A stretch of DNA of 64,000 nt from the NCBI RefSeq assembly GCF_947497275.1, contig NZ_CANMFS010000007.1, positions 144,955-208,954 of the forward strand, in the 5' to 3' direction. A program made the position numbers and the translations under genes. This document shows positions 63,001-64,000 of the stretch, in pieces. Position 1 is the first letter of the stretch, and each line of letters opens with the position of its first letter. Origin of the DNA: an uncultured Sulfitobacter sp. GTDB taxonomy: Bacteria > Pseudomonadota > Alphaproteobacteria > Rhodobacterales > Rhodobacteraceae. The notes under the pieces were generated by a model that ran no database searches, was not told the origin of the DNA, and worked only from the letters and a program-made list of their open reading frames with translations.

Positions 63001-63126
63001 ATGGGCGGTCTTGCATTTGCTTCGGTTCTGACGCTGATCGCCGTTCCCGTCCTTTATGCGCTTTTCTTTCGGATCAAGCCTCCGAAAGAGGACACCGCTC
63101 CGGAGGGTGCAGCAGCCGCAGCGTGA
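60046..63126 (+). CDS. RND family efflux transporter permease subunit
   Basis: 1026-residue AcrB-type inner-membrane pump with 12 membrane segments and two large periplasmic loops. N-terminal ISRATIKRPVAAWLVIIF; the proton-relay aspartate lies in GMLVDNAIVITEG near residue 403 (usually two adjacent aspartates in AcrB; only this one is seen). C-terminal GFLSLSGMLMKNAIVLVEEI. ATG 60046. Ends the tetR-adaptor-pump operon. Confidence 0.93.
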   Translation: MALSISRATIKRPVAAWLVIIFCMVGGYWGLNTVGRLEDPSFTLKTALVFVPYPGATAVEVEEEVSDVIENALQQMKQLDRVESKSMPGMAQITVEIEMTYGPDEIPQVWDEMRRRISDVQGDLPAGTRPPIINDDFGDVYGMFYAVTTEGLSPVEQRDLATTLRLGLVTVDGVAKVEVQGLTEEVINISVPSSRLTELGLPPTQILGVLADENQVFTNGAITEGPARIDLSVPPGYVSPEGIEELRLGVPGEVGQVAVYDIARVTRDEAEQPSQVIRQNGAAAFTLGVSALTDRNVVEVGAGVSARLDRLKAALPAGVEITSVYEQHVVVDEAVSSFLVSLGQSVGIVVAALMLTMGWRAGLVVGVTLALTVFSTLFFMSVFGIPMERISLGALIIAMGMLVDNAIVITEGMVIGVARGKSAEDAAAETETATSIPLLGATVIGIMAFSGIGLSPDATGEFLFSLFAVIAISLLMSWALAVSVTPYLGKLLLRAPKETSDDPYKGAFYGVYRSFLWLALRTRVIVVLIIVGITIWSVMAFGQVKQAFFPASNTPIFYVEFQMPQGTDINVTDAEMQRLEQMLLTEDNVTDVTTLVGRGASRFMLTYNPEQADASYGQLIVRVADAEAIPSIASRLNRDLPAEFPHALIRVEQIVFGPPSGADVAVRFAGPDPVILRQLADDAMRIFEDSGTITNPRTNWRQREILVEPIVDESRMRLAGATRGAISDTISYGTSGLRVGQLREDDEVILINLRLPENERDGIDRLSDLSVWSDGAGSYVPMANLVERFETRLVEALIQRRDRERTITAMGGSRSDLTADEAFRSVRTDIEAIPLPEGYVMEWGGEFESAADAQASLGKQLPLGFLVMLTISILMFNKVRQPLILWLVVPMSVTGMVLGLLFTGLPFTFTALLGFLSLSGMLMKNAIVLVEEIDLQRAEGVPDYKAVIDGSVSRLRPVVLAAGTTIFGMIPLLPDAFFASMAVTIMGGLAFASVLTLIAVPVLYALFFRIKPPKEDTAPEGAAAAA

Positions 63127-63140
63127 TCAGACCCGGCGCG

Positions 63141-63162
63141 CGGTGCACGGCAGTGTGCACCG
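63141..63162 (+). terminator. Hairpin after the RND operon
   Basis: Perfect 8-base stem CGGTGCAC (63141-63148) with GTGCACCG (63155-63162) and a 6-base loop, 14 bases after the pump stop. No strong T tract follows, so termination is likely but not certain. Confidence 0.45.
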
Positions 63163-63395
63163 ACGCGGTGGTCTCTTTGGCAATCAGATCAAACTCTCTG
63201 TTCCGGTTGAAAACGTTGTGAGCGTGATGCGCTGGCATAAGCGCACCCGCTCGGAAACCTCCGAATGCGGGTACAACTTCGATTGGCGTGAGAGGATCGT
63301 TGTGGGGTCGCGAGAAATAGACTGGTTTCATCGCGCGCTCTGGGCCGAAGCGGCATACCCCCCGAACGGTACCAGAACATTTGTAGTCGCCGGGA

Positions 63396-64000
63396 TCAGA
63401 CCGCCGGTGCCTTTGCGTGGGGCAGGTGGCCTGTCTTGATCCAGAGCCTTGCGCCCTGATCTCCGGCTGTCGCTGTCAAAGCCTCACCATCTGGCAGGCG
63501 CAGCCAGTCGTTCCGCTTCAGGGTTTCACCGTCAACCGTGACCGCTCCGCCTATGACCAATACCTCTATCCCGCCCGGTGCCTGCGACGTCATGGCCGCG
63601 CCGGCTTCCAGCTTGCTGTAGGTCACAACCTCACGCGTATCCCGGTGCAGGACCGTCGTGGCGACCCCTTCTGTCGGTGCGCCCAACCCGGCCTCCATAT
63701 CCTTGTGGAACTGGGTGCGGTCGGCCATGTCGAACTGCCACAGCTTGACGAAGATCGTACATCCTGCCTCCGATCCCGGCGTGTGCGAGGTCGTGGGCGG
63801 ATTGCGAACGTATGTGCCTGCGGGGTAATCGCCATGCTCGTCCTGAAAGACGCCGTCAAGAACGATGAATTCCTCGCCGCCGGTGTGGGTGTGTGATGAA
63901 AAGCGGCTGCCGGGCGCATAGCGCACGATGGTGGTGGCCCGCGCTACTTCGTCGCCAATCCGGTCCAGCATACGCCTGTCCACACCTTCGATCGGCGAGG
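63396..64000 (-). CDS. ChrR-like cupin protein, partial at window end
   Basis: C-terminal part of a two-cupin protein; the frame runs past 64000, so the N-terminus is missing. Visible: [20 protein letters not shown], first cupin metal site [31 protein letters not shown], and a second cupin around [16 protein letters not shown]. Resembles the cupin domain of ChrR anti-sigma factors and related stand-alone proteins; the zinc anti-sigma N-domain cannot be judged here. A GTG at 63983 is in frame but the family match continues upstream of it. Confidence 0.82.
   Translation of the reverse strand, partial: SPIEGVDRRMLDRIGDEVARATTIVRYAPGSRFSSHTHTGGEEFIVLDGVFQDEHGDYPAGTYVRNPPTTSHTPGSEAGCTIFVKLWQFDMADRTQFHKDMEAGLGAPTEGVATTVLHRDTREVVTYSKLEAGAAMTSQAPGGIEVLVIGGAVTVDGETLKRNDWLRLPDGEALTATAGDQGARLWIKTGHLPHAKAPAV

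Noticed and set aside
1..64000. Mobile elements, CRISPR arrays, rRNA genes
   Set aside because: No transposase or integrase motif, no regularly spaced repeats and no rRNA-like sequence were seen on reading.

Overview
The window is about 60% GC, densely coded, and looks like an alphaproteobacterial chromosome or large replicon, most likely Rhodobacteraceae/Roseobacter group. This is inferred from three TRAP transporters, an ECF BioMNY biotin transporter, FCD-type GntR regulators, a ChrR-like cupin and the general gene style. I see no insertion sequence, phage, CRISPR array or rRNA/tRNA gene.

From 1 to about 50,050 it is one large catabolic island. Left part: two AMP-forming acyl-CoA ligases around a TetR regulator, a type I Baeyer-Villiger monooxygenase, an HSL-type esterase, an orphan TRAP binding protein and an aldehyde dehydrogenase. 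Then a dctPQM operon running into two tandem acyl-CoA carboxylase beta subunits (CT1, CT2), two SDRs, and a GntR regulator with a zinc alcohol dehydrogenase. Next, an operon with a beta-keto acid cleavage enzyme, dctQMP, an OadA/pyruvate-carboxylase-type carboxyltransferase, a biotin carrier and a biotin carboxylase. Then a minus-strand SucCD-like CoA ligase plus bioYMN, a third carboxylase beta subunit (CT3), a biotin carboxylase with CT4, and CT5 with a small biotin carrier and a second GntR regulator. The island closes with an ADP-forming acyl-CoA synthetase, an enoyl-CoA hydratase and a third TRAP transporter, a YdfG-like SDR, and an SDR/MFS/FAD-protein operon.

The most striking content is biotin chemistry: five PccB-family carboxyltransferases, one OadA-type carboxyltransferase, two biotin carboxylases, two separate biotin carriers and a dedicated biotin uptake system within 25 kb. 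Near-identical palindromes of the form TTGTTGACA(A/T) lie in nine intergenic regions of this island and at one gene end just before a regulator gene (38,894). I read this as one regulon, probably controlled by a GntR/FCD protein encoded here. A plausible reading is uptake of an organic acid or ketone, oxidation (ketone to ester, then to alcohol, aldehyde and acid), CoA activation, biotin-dependent carboxylation and beta-keto acid cleavage. The substrate is not known from sequence.

From about 50,400 to the end the content changes to transport and stress: a YeiH-family exporter, marR-emrA-emrB, a UspA protein, a luciferase-domain protein, a DODA-type dioxygenase opposite an HxlR regulator, two decayed genes (a QorB-like oxidoreductase and a TetR remnant), a tetR-RND efflux operon, and a ChrR-like cupin cut by the window end.
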